A DNA stretch of 64,000 nucleotides from Bacteroidales bacterium (GTDB taxonomy: Bacteria; Bacteroidota; Bacteroidia; Bacteroidales; UBA932). The notes below the pieces were generated by a model, which was not told where the DNA came from, ran no database searches, and saw only the letters and a list, made by a program, of their open reading frames with translations. The stretch covers positions 26,472-90,471 of the forward strand of contig JAFZXU010000060.1 of NCBI GenBank assembly GCA_017616655.1. The letters run 5' to 3'. This document shows positions 44,443-52,000 of the stretch, one piece after another. The translations under genes were made by a program, and so were the position numbers. Position 1 is the stretch's first letter. Each line of letters starts with the position of its first letter.

Positions 44443-44458
44443 TCTTTTCATATCTTTG
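44427..44458 (+). promoter_or_regulatory. promoter of the yefM/yoeB operon
   Basis: TTTG (44427-44430), exactly 20 bp, TATCTTTG (44451-44458), 26 bp before the antitoxin ATG. Confidence 0.7.
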
Positions 44459-44484
44459 CGGTGTATTGAAAATGCACATAGGAT

Positions 44485-44742
44485 ATGGTTATTATCAATA
44501 GCAGGCAGTTTCGCGCTAATCAAAGCAGGTACCTTGAGATTGCATCTCAGGGCGGAGGTGTCATCCTTCGTTCCCGCAGTTTCGGGTCTTTCAAGATAGT
44601 CCCTGTAACTGAGGATGATACACTCATAACCAAAGAAGAGTTCTTCCGTAAGGTGGATGAGGGGATAAGGCAGATTGAAGAGGGGAAAGGGACAGTCGTC
44701 CATACCCCCGAGGAGTTGGATGAATTCTTTGAGAGCTTATGA
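44485..44742 (+). CDS. yefM: YefM/Phd-family antitoxin
   Basis: 85 residues. The Phd/YefM N-terminal DNA-binding fold reads VIINSRQFRANQSRYLEIAS, followed by VILRSRSFGSFKIVPV, and an acidic C-terminal toxin-binding tail (EEGKGTVVHTPEELDEFFES). It neutralises the YoeB toxin whose gene overlaps its stop by 4 bp. Repression of its own promoter through the upstream 12-bp repeats is likely. Confidence 0.88.
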   Translation: MVIINSRQFRANQSRYLEIASQGGGVILRSRSFGSFKIVPVTEDDTLITKEEFFRKVDEGIRQIEEGKGTVVHTPEELDEFFESL

Positions 44743-45014
44743 TTTATGAAATAACGATCTCTCCGCAGGCGAAAGAGGATCTTCGAAAACTAAAGGAAAA
44801 CGAACCATGGGCTTTCAATAAAGCCAGAAGGATAATTCAGGAATTACAGTTTCATCCGAGAAATGGAACAGGCAAGCCGGAGCCGTTGTCGGGTAATCGT
44901 TCCGGACAATGGTCCAGGCGTATTACTCAGAAACACAGACTTATTTATTCGATTCTTGACGATGTCGTAAAGGTGTACGTGCTCTCCTCTTGGGGGCATT
45001 ATGGTGATAAGTAA
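44739..45014 (+). CDS. yoeB: YoeB/Txe-family ribosome-dependent mRNA interferase
   Basis: 91 residues with the RelE fold in Txe/YoeB form: ISPQAKEDLRKLKENEPW, GTGKPEPLSGNRSGQWSRRI, and the catalytic C-terminus KHRLIYSILDD, VYVLSSWGHYGDK. YoeB cleaves mRNA in the ribosomal A site. ATGA overlap with yefM is typical. A palindromic repeat region begins just after its stop. Confidence 0.92.
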   Translation: MIYEITISPQAKEDLRKLKENEPWAFNKARRIIQELQFHPRNGTGKPEPLSGNRSGQWSRRITQKHRLIYSILDDVVKVYVLSSWGHYGDK

Positions 45015-45024
45015 CCTTTTCGTC

Positions 45025-45110
45025 ATGCCCGACCTGATCAGGCATCTGTTAGCGGAGGCGGGACCCTCAATGCTCGTCACTCCCGCGGAGGCGGGAGTCT
45101 CAATCTTCGT
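45025..45110. repeat. REP-like palindromic and tandem repeat
   Basis: An ATGCC/GGCAT inverted repeat (45025-45045) around the 10-bp palindrome CCTGATCAGG is followed by two direct copies of a 26-bp unit (45052-45077 and 45085-45110; begin GCGGAGGCGGGA, 22/26 identical). The second forms ACTCCCGC-GGAG-GCGGGAGT with the preceding bases. It fills the gap between yoeB and the converging lipoprotein and runs into that gene's stop codon. Confidence 0.7.
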
Positions 45111-45918
45111 GGGATTTCTCGGATACAATCGGCAATTCTTGCTCAAATACTATCAGATCGCCTTCCTGGGTGACGGTTACGCATTGTTTGTCAAAGAAGA
45201 TAGAGGAACCGTTTACGAGGTTGTTGAAACGCTTCGGAGAGTAGATAACCAACTTCTTTTCGATAACTTTTTCGCCTTCGTCGGATGTGAGCTTATGACT
45301 CTCCTCGAGAAGACTGCATTTCTCGTCAAAACGCCAATTCAGCCAGTTCTCCAAAGAGTCTGCAAAGGCAGCGGACTCTTCTGAGAACCCTTCCTTTAGG
45401 ACAATCGGGTATTCGACTGTTTCTCCTTCAAGATGGTTCTCCCGGTCGACCTTTATACACACTTTCTGGACGGAAGTGTCTGTAAAGGAATACTTTATAA
45501 GGCTGCCTCCATCGATGTCACAACGCCAGTCGCCTTCATAAGGATTATCAAAGCGCATTTCTGCCAGATGATTTCCGAACTCGGCATAATTGGAATATGT
45601 TCCGTACTCGAAGACTCCTGGGGCAATTTCGATTCCCATTCCCATAAGAGGGTCGAAGTACTCATCCGTTTTCAATGATAGAATCATCTCCCCGTTTTCA
45701 TCAGTTGTAACCGTAAAGGGATAATCAAGATAACTCCCTATCTCTTCCGCCGTCAGCGCCCTCCGCGACCCTTCGATCTCCGGCGCCTCCCATTCGTGAG
45801 AATACGGCCTCAGCCTGTCGAAAGAGTTACGGCACGAAGTAGTCAATAATATGGTCAAGATTCCGGTGAGAAGGGCCAGAAGCGGAGTAACGTAGTGTTT
45901 ATGGTTAAGTGAGGTCAT
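45100..45918 (-). CDS. hypothetical lipoprotein
   Basis: 272 residues. Lipoprotein signal: LLALLTGILTILLTTSCRN. The body is acidic and beta-rich (YPFTVTTDENGEMILSLKTD, FEYGTYSNYAEFGNHLAEM) with no family I recognise. A TACCTTTG box (45942-45949, minus strand) lies 23 bp before the ATG. Its last codons come from the neighbouring palindromic repeat (ending SEKSHED), so the present C-terminus may be recent. Accessory gene at the left side of the island. Confidence 0.65.
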   Translation of the reverse strand: MTSLNHKHYVTPLLALLTGILTILLTTSCRNSFDRLRPYSHEWEAPEIEGSRRALTAEEIGSYLDYPFTVTTDENGEMILSLKTDEYFDPLMGMGIEIAPGVFEYGTYSNYAEFGNHLAEMRFDNPYEGDWRCDIDGGSLIKYSFTDTSVQKVCIKVDRENHLEGETVEYPIVLKEGFSEESAAFADSLENWLNWRFDEKCSLLEESHKLTSDEGEKVIEKKLVIYSPKRFNNLVNGSSIFFDKQCVTVTQEGDLIVFEQELPIVSEKSHED

Positions 45919-46091
45919 AAATAGCTGATATTATATTAATACAAAGGTAGTAATTGTAGAAATATAGTGCTATTCTAATGACAGGTCTATGAAATGAACC
46001 ATTGAATAAGCTTTGAGTTGTGCGGATGAACTGCACATTTTGCATGTCTATAAAGCAATTATTCTTATATTTGTCAAGTTATTGTTTATTT

Positions 46092-47159
46092 ATGGCCGGC
46101 AACAAACACGCTCTGACTCGTTATCGAATTCTGGATGCCTGTTTCAGCAACTCGATGAAAAAGTATTATGCCGAGGACCTCATCAAGAAGTGCAATGAGG
46201 CCCTGGTTGAATACTATGGAAAAGAAGAGTCTGGCATTAGTCGCCGCACTTTTTTTGACGACCTGAACGACCTGGATGAGATAGTCGGAGAATATGGGGT
46301 TGAGATCCTTCGCCTCAACGACGGCCGCAAGAAGTACTACCGTTACGACAAAGAGGGTTTTTCTCTCTTCACTAAAGGTTTTACTGAGGACGAACTTCGG
46401 GTATTGAAAGAGAATGTCCAGACACTTCAACGGTTTAAGGGCCTTCCCACTTTCCAGTGGATGGACTCTTTGGTCAATAAACTGGAGGACAAACTGACGA
46501 ATAAATCCTCAGTCGGTGATATCCTTAGTTATGAAGAAAATACCGGTTATGTGGGTATTGAGTGGCTCAAGGATGTGTTTGACGCAATTATCGGTCAACA
46601 ACCTATCCAGGTTGACTATCGCAGTTTTGAGGACAAGGAGTTCCACTGGACAATCCATCCTTATTACATCAAACAGTATAATAATCGCTGGTTTCTGATT
46701 GGTTATAATCCAGAGTACGAAGGCCTGTCAAATGTTCCTCTTGACCGTATAGACGATATCATTCCGCTTCATATAGAGTATATTCCAAATACTGACATCG
46801 ATTTCGACCAGTATTTCAGTAACGTTATTGGCGTAACAGTCAGGAAGGAGAAGCCCGAGCCCATCAAACTCCGCTTCACTCCTTCTCGGCTACATTACGT
46901 TTTAACAAAACCGATTCATCATTCTCAGAAATGCTCGAATGCTGAAGAGGGTATTGTCACGCTTGACTTGATCCCCAATCGGGAATTCGAGGCATTATTG
47001 CTTTCATACGGGCCTGACGTAGAGGTTTTAGAACCAGAATCGCTCAGAAAGCTGGTTCGAGAGAAAATAGAACAATCCTATAAGAAGTATTGTTTCGTGC
47101 AGACTGGCTGCACAACTTCGCCATACCTTTGCACCGTCGAAACCAAAAAAGGAGAATGA
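46092..47159 (+). CDS. HTH-WYL transcriptional regulator
   Basis: 355 residues from ATG 46092 (MAGNKHALTRYRILDACFSN). A TATATTTG box at 46066-46073 precedes it, and an upstream ATG before the box is rejected. The N-terminal winged helix (GISRRTFFDDLNDLDEI) precedes a WYL domain (about 185-255: PIQVDYRSFEDKEFHWTIHP, RWFLIGYNPEYEGLSNVPLD) and a WCX-type C-terminus. WYL regulators such as BrxR and CapW control defence operons by ligand or nucleic-acid sensing. The 3' end (CTTSPYLCTVETKKGE) overlaps the TACCTTTG box of the next gene, which is the expected target. Confidence 0.88.
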   Translation: MAGNKHALTRYRILDACFSNSMKKYYAEDLIKKCNEALVEYYGKEESGISRRTFFDDLNDLDEIVGEYGVEILRLNDGRKKYYRYDKEGFSLFTKGFTEDELRVLKENVQTLQRFKGLPTFQWMDSLVNKLEDKLTNKSSVGDILSYEENTGYVGIEWLKDVFDAIIGQQPIQVDYRSFEDKEFHWTIHPYYIKQYNNRWFLIGYNPEYEGLSNVPLDRIDDIIPLHIEYIPNTDIDFDQYFSNVIGVTVRKEKPEPIKLRFTPSRLHYVLTKPIHHSQKCSNAEEGIVTLDLIPNREFEALLLSYGPDVEVLEPESLRKLVREKIEQSYKKYCFVQTGCTTSPYLCTVETKKGE

Positions 47160-47161
47160 CT

Positions 47162-49636
47162 ATGGCACAGAAGAACACCACTACCGCACTTTCCGCTAAC
47201 GCTAAGGCTATCGTTGACGCCTATATCCACCAGAACATTTTTGAACCTCATCGGGCCAAAGCTCTTGTGATTGGGCTCTACTCCCGTAGAAAGAATGCCA
47301 ATCAGGAGATTATTTCGGTATTAAAGGAGAGTATCCCTACATATCCTCTTTCTTTTACTGAGGAAGAATTCGCAATACTTGATAAGGAGTATAATGAAAT
47401 TGTGAAGTATTGCCACAATTTCATCGTTGGTCTTGAAAAGGCTGAGGTTAATGCCGGAAATGTACATTTCCCCTCCGAATTGGTTGAGCTTTGTTCGAAG
47501 ATAATCGCGAGCACGGAAGAAGACTCTTTATATCTTCCATTTGCTGGCTATTGCGATATGGCTTTTGCTCTCGAAGCAAAATCTGTTTCCGGCTTTGAAG
47601 CCAACTTGAGTTCTGTTGCATTTAGCAAGATCTTGTTTGATGCCTACGGAATCAACGGTGCAATCTCCAGCAGCGATACTTTTGCGCCGAAGTTCGAGGG
47701 TGGGGAATACTATGACCACATCATATCCTTCCCGCCTCGTCTTTCTTCCAAGGATAACAGGCAGATTGCCCAGTATACGCTTGATCTTCTCAGGGGGGGA
47801 CTATCTGACGGCGGTGATATGAGCCTCATTCTTCCCCAAGGTGATTTGTCCTCTTTACACTGGACCTCTTTCCGGCGTTACCTTATGGAGAACAAGACGA
47901 AGTTCAACGTCTTGACTATCTCTCTTCCCGCCGTTTTTATGCCAGTTACGGGCGTTAAGTACAGCCTTATGTTTATCGAGAAGAGAGAGAATCCTGACGG
48001 TACCTTCTTCTTCATGGATGCCGATCGCCAGGAATTCTTCACTGTCTCCAAAGAGAATCGCAAGCAGCCGCAGCTGAAGGTTGAATCCATTCTGGAGTCG
48101 CTGAAGGTCCGTGACGAGAGGTATGTTCGCGAGATCGACACGGAGAATAATTTCCTTGTGAATTATCATTCGTTTTCACCATCCAGATGTTTTGTTTATA
48201 ATGATCTTCCTAAACTAACAGATGGTGCTGATTATTTCAAACTGGGAGATCTTGTTGATGATCTTCGAGAGGAGGGATGTATGGATAGCGATTTTGAGAT
48301 GCAGGGTTTACCCCAACGCTATGTTCGAACAAGTCATTTGTTTGATGATTATATGAGTTGTTCTATTGATTATGATGCCATTTCTCTAGCACCTGATCAC
48401 TATAATTATTTTCCTTCAGTTTATTCAGCATATGCAAATGGAGGTTTTGCCGCCTATGTGAATGGCACAATTAAGGTCGGACAAATATCTGGGATGTACA
48501 ATCCTAATGGTTTCTTTACTAATAATCCTCATAGCAATTCAAAACTAATCGGTGTCGATCCATATGTTGCACATTTTGCGCCGAAAAGATATGGGAAAGC
48601 GCAACTTGATTACGTTTTGAGAGAACTCACAAAGCAATACGTCATTCAGCAGGCTAAGAAGCTAGCTGTTGGAACCGTAATGCAGCAAATGAGGAGCGAA
48701 GACTTCTTCAAATTGAAGATTGCGGTTCCTTCTATTGAGCGCCAGGATGAGATCTTGAAACAGGATCGTATCGCTGCTGTTGAAAAGGCGGGTGTCAAAG
48801 TGGATGAACTGAACGAGAAATTCCGTAAGGACATCCATATGATGAAACACGCGCTTGGGCAGACTGTCTTTAATCTGTCCAACTGGATGCAGGTACTTAA
48901 CCAGGCACGCAAAAAAGGGAATGGAATCCTGGATGAAAAAGCACAAATTGGTGGTCTTGTAAAAGTCAGCACCGGGGAGGTGTTCGATAATATCGAGATT
49001 GCCATTAAGGTCTTATCTCGTCAGGTGTCATCTTTTGATGTTGGATACGGCATGAAAGTTAGTCAATTTTCTTTGGCTGACTTTATAGATAAGTACATTG
49101 AAACGCATCCGCGTCCCAATGTGAAATACGACTTTGCATCTGCCCAGTATCGCGCGGATTACGAGGTCCCTAATGTAGATGTTGATGATTCCGATCCAAA
49201 TAACTTGAAGGTTATTGAGATTCCTGGAGAACCGGTTGTGCTGAAGGGCGAAGCCTTGGACTATGTGGAGTTCCCGGAGGAGGCCCTTTCTATTATCGTG
49301 GACAATATCGTCTCTAATGCAGTATCCCATGGTTTTAAGGACCCCGAGAAAGTGTACACAATCCACTTTGAGTTCAAGCCTGAAGGGACGAGTTACATTC
49401 TCTCTATCTCAAATGATGGCGAGCCTCTGCCAGCAGACAAGGATCCGGAAGACGTCTTTGTCTTGGGACACACTTCAGGAGGTGGAGATCATGCCGGCAT
49501 AGGCGGCTATCAGGTCCGCAGTCTCATGGAGGATTTTGGCGGAAAGGCCGAAATCGTCAGTACTCCTGGTGAAGAATTCAAGGTGACATATAAGCTCACC
49601 TTCACCAAAACTAATCTCATTGACCTGACACTGTAA
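47162..49636 (+). CDS. HsdM/HsdS-like module fused to a histidine-kinase ATPase domain
   Basis: 824 residues from ATG 47162, with AAGGAG 9 bp upstream. Residues about 105-275 resemble N6-adenine methyltransferases of type I systems: LYLPFAGYCD at motif I, HIISFPPRL where NPPY belongs, LPQGDLSS, LTISLPAVFMPVTGVKYSL. The SAM and catalytic motifs are degenerate. Residues 340-540 look like a specificity-subunit repeat (FFKLKIAVPSIERQDEILKQ). A helical stretch with KDIHMMKHALGQTVF (His559, His563) resembles a DHp helix. Residues 700-815 are a HATPase: N box IIVDNIVSNAVSHGF, G1 SNDGEPLP, G2 HAGIGGYQV. The receiver gene follows 4 bp later. I infer DNA recognition coupled to phosphorelay. Confidence 0.75.
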   Translation: MAQKNTTTALSANAKAIVDAYIHQNIFEPHRAKALVIGLYSRRKNANQEIISVLKESIPTYPLSFTEEEFAILDKEYNEIVKYCHNFIVGLEKAEVNAGNVHFPSELVELCSKIIASTEEDSLYLPFAGYCDMAFALEAKSVSGFEANLSSVAFSKILFDAYGINGAISSSDTFAPKFEGGEYYDHIISFPPRLSSKDNRQIAQYTLDLLRGGLSDGGDMSLILPQGDLSSLHWTSFRRYLMENKTKFNVLTISLPAVFMPVTGVKYSLMFIEKRENPDGTFFFMDADRQEFFTVSKENRKQPQLKVESILESLKVRDERYVREIDTENNFLVNYHSFSPSRCFVYNDLPKLTDGADYFKLGDLVDDLREEGCMDSDFEMQGLPQRYVRTSHLFDDYMSCSIDYDAISLAPDHYNYFPSVYSAYANGGFAAYVNGTIKVGQISGMYNPNGFFTNNPHSNSKLIGVDPYVAHFAPKRYGKAQLDYVLRELTKQYVIQQAKKLAVGTVMQQMRSEDFFKLKIAVPSIERQDEILKQDRIAAVEKAGVKVDELNEKFRKDIHMMKHALGQTVFNLSNWMQVLNQARKKGNGILDEKAQIGGLVKVSTGEVFDNIEIAIKVLSRQVSSFDVGYGMKVSQFSLADFIDKYIETHPRPNVKYDFASAQYRADYEVPNVDVDDSDPNNLKVIEIPGEPVVLKGEALDYVEFPEEALSIIVDNIVSNAVSHGFKDPEKVYTIHFEFKPEGTSYILSISNDGEPLPADKDPEDVFVLGHTSGGGDHAGIGGYQVRSLMEDFGGKAEIVSTPGEEFKVTYKLTFTKTNLIDLTL

Positions 49637-49640
49637 GAGT

Positions 49641-50942
49641 ATGGAAGAGATTATTTATAAAGTCCTTTGGATAGACGACCAGCCTGAAATCGTTCAAGGT
49701 TATCAACTCCTTGCCGGTCTCAGGAACATTCAGCTGATTCATTTTGAAAACTGGAAGGATGCTCAACCCACTCTGGAGAGAGAGTTCGGGGAGCTGACTG
49801 CCATTATCTTGGATGCCAACTGCAAACTGGATGCATCCCAGCAGGCACCATCGGAGAGGTTCCTCGGAAATGTGCTTTCTTCATTGATGAAGATGTTCGG
49901 CGATCGACATCGTGAAATTCCCTGGTATATCCTTTCTGCAGGTACGATGACCAACTTTGATACAATTACCAATGTTCTCATCAGTGAAGATCGCCGCTCT
50001 CGGGAAGCGGACTGGGGAGAGACTGTTTATTATAAAGACAAAATCGCTTCTCAGAAAGAGCAGAATGCACTTTTTGAGAACATTATCCGCACTGGTAACA
50101 GCCAAAGCAATAATATAGTTCTCTATCGTCACCGGAGTGCTTTCGAGTACATGGGACAGGACGCTCTCATCAGTGATGAGGCCCGCAAGATTATGTTGAA
50201 GGCTCTCGCTGTGTTGTATTATCCAGAAGAGAATCTCAATTATGAGTTTGCCGGCAATCCTATCAGAAAGGTCGTTGAATATATGTTCAAGGCGGCCTAT
50301 AAGTATGGGTTGCTGACTGATGCCTTTTTGGATGACAAAGGCTTTATAATTCTTTGGCACTCCATGGAGTATTTGTGTGGTATGGAATCGAAGAAGATTC
50401 CTTACCGCTTTGGGAAAAGAGGGGTCAAACCGGATTATTCAGATAATGAGAGTGTTCTTCCTTCAACGTGCTACAATACGTTTAAAGGGCTCTTGAACTA
50501 CGTCAATGTTGATTCCCATACGCTAGGTGAGGAAGATGACTCTCCCTATAAGATTGATGCTGAGAGCAAAGACCTCTTCTTCGCCTACGTTATTTTCCTT
50601 TGCCATGTCATCACCTGTTTCGGAAAGTATGTTGAGCGACACCCAAGTATTGAAGAAAACAAGGCCAAACTGACACCCACCGCTGATAAGAAGCTAGCCA
50701 AGGAGCCCCAGGTAACGAAGACGGCTGTGGAGTTTATTAAAAATGAGACTGCGGCCTCATTCATTGGCAAAGAGTTTACTGCAATCAACGCAGGAAGTTT
50801 TCTTACTCTTGGAGGTTGTAAGGTCTCTAAAGACTTGGGGGTAAAAATGCTCCAGCGTGCTCGTATCGACGAAGTAATCGCTAATACTGCAGACGACTCA
50901 AAGAAATATCCATTCATCGTAACAAAGGTCTCGCTTCTGTAG
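49641..50942 (+). CDS. response-regulator receiver protein with uncharacterised C-terminal region
   Basis: 433 residues. The N-terminal ~135 residues form a receiver-like domain: acid pair Asp12/Asp13 in VLWIDDQPEIVQGY, phospho-acceptor Asp58 in TAIILDANCKL, switch Ser99 in WYILSAGTM, and Lys132 or Lys134 after VYYKDK. The remaining ~300 residues are mostly helical with no recognised DNA-binding or enzymatic domain (LLNYVNVDSHTLGEEDD; tail FLTLGGCKVSKDLGVKM). It starts 4 bp after the kinase-like gene and is its obvious partner. The unknown C-terminal domain is probably the output. Confidence 0.72.
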   Translation: MEEIIYKVLWIDDQPEIVQGYQLLAGLRNIQLIHFENWKDAQPTLEREFGELTAIILDANCKLDASQQAPSERFLGNVLSSLMKMFGDRHREIPWYILSAGTMTNFDTITNVLISEDRRSREADWGETVYYKDKIASQKEQNALFENIIRTGNSQSNNIVLYRHRSAFEYMGQDALISDEARKIMLKALAVLYYPEENLNYEFAGNPIRKVVEYMFKAAYKYGLLTDAFLDDKGFIILWHSMEYLCGMESKKIPYRFGKRGVKPDYSDNESVLPSTCYNTFKGLLNYVNVDSHTLGEEDDSPYKIDAESKDLFFAYVIFLCHVITCFGKYVERHPSIEENKAKLTPTADKKLAKEPQVTKTAVEFIKNETAASFIGKEFTAINAGSFLTLGGCKVSKDLGVKMLQRARIDEVIANTADDSKKYPFIVTKVSLL

Positions 50943-50973
50943 CGGAAGAACGTGTTTGAACATGTGATTATTC

Positions 50974-51996
50974 ATGCTTGTAAAGAAACAGTTCATACAG
51001 CGCGAGAACGGAGAAATGGTCCCTGCCCAGTTCCCCGTCATCGTTTCCGCCAGTAGGAGCACGGATATCCCGGGCTTCTATGCTGACTGGTTTCTGCACC
51101 GGCTGAAGGTCGGCTATTCGGCCTGGACTAATCCATTCAACGGAGTTCAGTCCTACGTGTCGTATAGGGACACCAGGCTGATTGTCTTCTGGTCAAAGAA
51201 CCCTGAAACTCTCCTGAAGGACGGTGGTCTCCTGGACTATCTGGAGGAGAAAGGCATCCACTGCTATATCCAGTATACCCTCAACGATTACGTTGCTGAG
51301 AAACTAGAGAAGGGCGTTCCCTCTGTCGAGAAAAGGATTGACATCTTCAAGCGCCTGGTTGACCGGCTTGGCGTTGGGAAGGTAATTTGGCGCTTTGATC
51401 CGCTCATTTTGACGGACGAGATCAGTGTTCAGGATCTTCTGCAGAAAGCAAAGAACAATGGCGACCAACTAAAGGGCTACACAGAGAAGATGGTCTTCAG
51501 CTTCGCAGATATCGCTGCCTATAGGAAGGTTCGCGCCAACCTCGTCAACAACAATGTCCACTATCGTGAATTCACTGAACAGGATATGCTGGAGTTCGCT
51601 GCTGGTATCCAGCAGTTGAACCAGGATTGGGGCTACTCACTGGCCACCTGCGGAGAGAAGATTGATATTAAACAGTATGATATCGACCACAACAAATGTA
51701 TCGATGACGACCTGATGATTCGTTTCTTCTCGGATGATGCCCTCCTGATGGAATTCCTCGGCGTTGAGATCACCGGTGGAGACCTATTCAATCCAGAGAA
51801 GACCGTCATCAAGCACCGGAACAATAAGGATAAAGGCCAGCGCCAGTTCTGCGGCTGTATCGTCGGCAAAGACATTGGCGAATACAACACCTGCGCCCAC
51901 CTTTGCGAGTACTGCTATGCCAACAGTTCAAAGGAGATTGCGTTAAGGCACCTTCGTGAACACAAGTCCAATCCTTTCGGAGAGACCATCTATTAG
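50974..51996 (+). CDS. DUF1848 family protein, probable Fe-S enzyme
   Basis: 340 residues. DUF1848 pattern: FPVIVSASRSTDIPGFYADW, AWTNPFNGVQSYVSY, VFWSKNPETLLKDGGLLDYL, HCYIQYTLNDY, VIWRFDPLILTDEI. A Cys-rich C-terminus reads QFCGCIVGKDIGEYNTC, AHLCEYCYAN. The family is TIM-barrel-like and recalls radical-SAM/spore-photolyase relatives, with the cysteines likely binding an Fe-S cluster; no reaction is established. It lies 31 bp after the receiver gene and 4 bp before the helicase gene, so it belongs to the same transcript. Confidence 0.8.
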   Translation: MLVKKQFIQRENGEMVPAQFPVIVSASRSTDIPGFYADWFLHRLKVGYSAWTNPFNGVQSYVSYRDTRLIVFWSKNPETLLKDGGLLDYLEEKGIHCYIQYTLNDYVAEKLEKGVPSVEKRIDIFKRLVDRLGVGKVIWRFDPLILTDEISVQDLLQKAKNNGDQLKGYTEKMVFSFADIAAYRKVRANLVNNNVHYREFTEQDMLEFAAGIQQLNQDWGYSLATCGEKIDIKQYDIDHNKCIDDDLMIRFFSDDALLMEFLGVEITGGDLFNPEKTVIKHRNNKDKGQRQFCGCIVGKDIGEYNTCAHLCEYCYANSSKEIALRHLREHKSNPFGETIY

Positions 51997-52000
51997 CGAG

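Noticed and set aside
45001-45384. Plus-strand frame starting at the yoeB end and running through the repeat region
   Set aside because: Its first third is encoded by the REP-like repeat and the rest is antisense to the lipoprotein; no promoter or RBS fits.
46020-46091. Upstream ATG for the WYL regulator
   Set aside because: It lies before the TATATTTG box and adds a hydrophobic N-terminus unlike WYL proteins.
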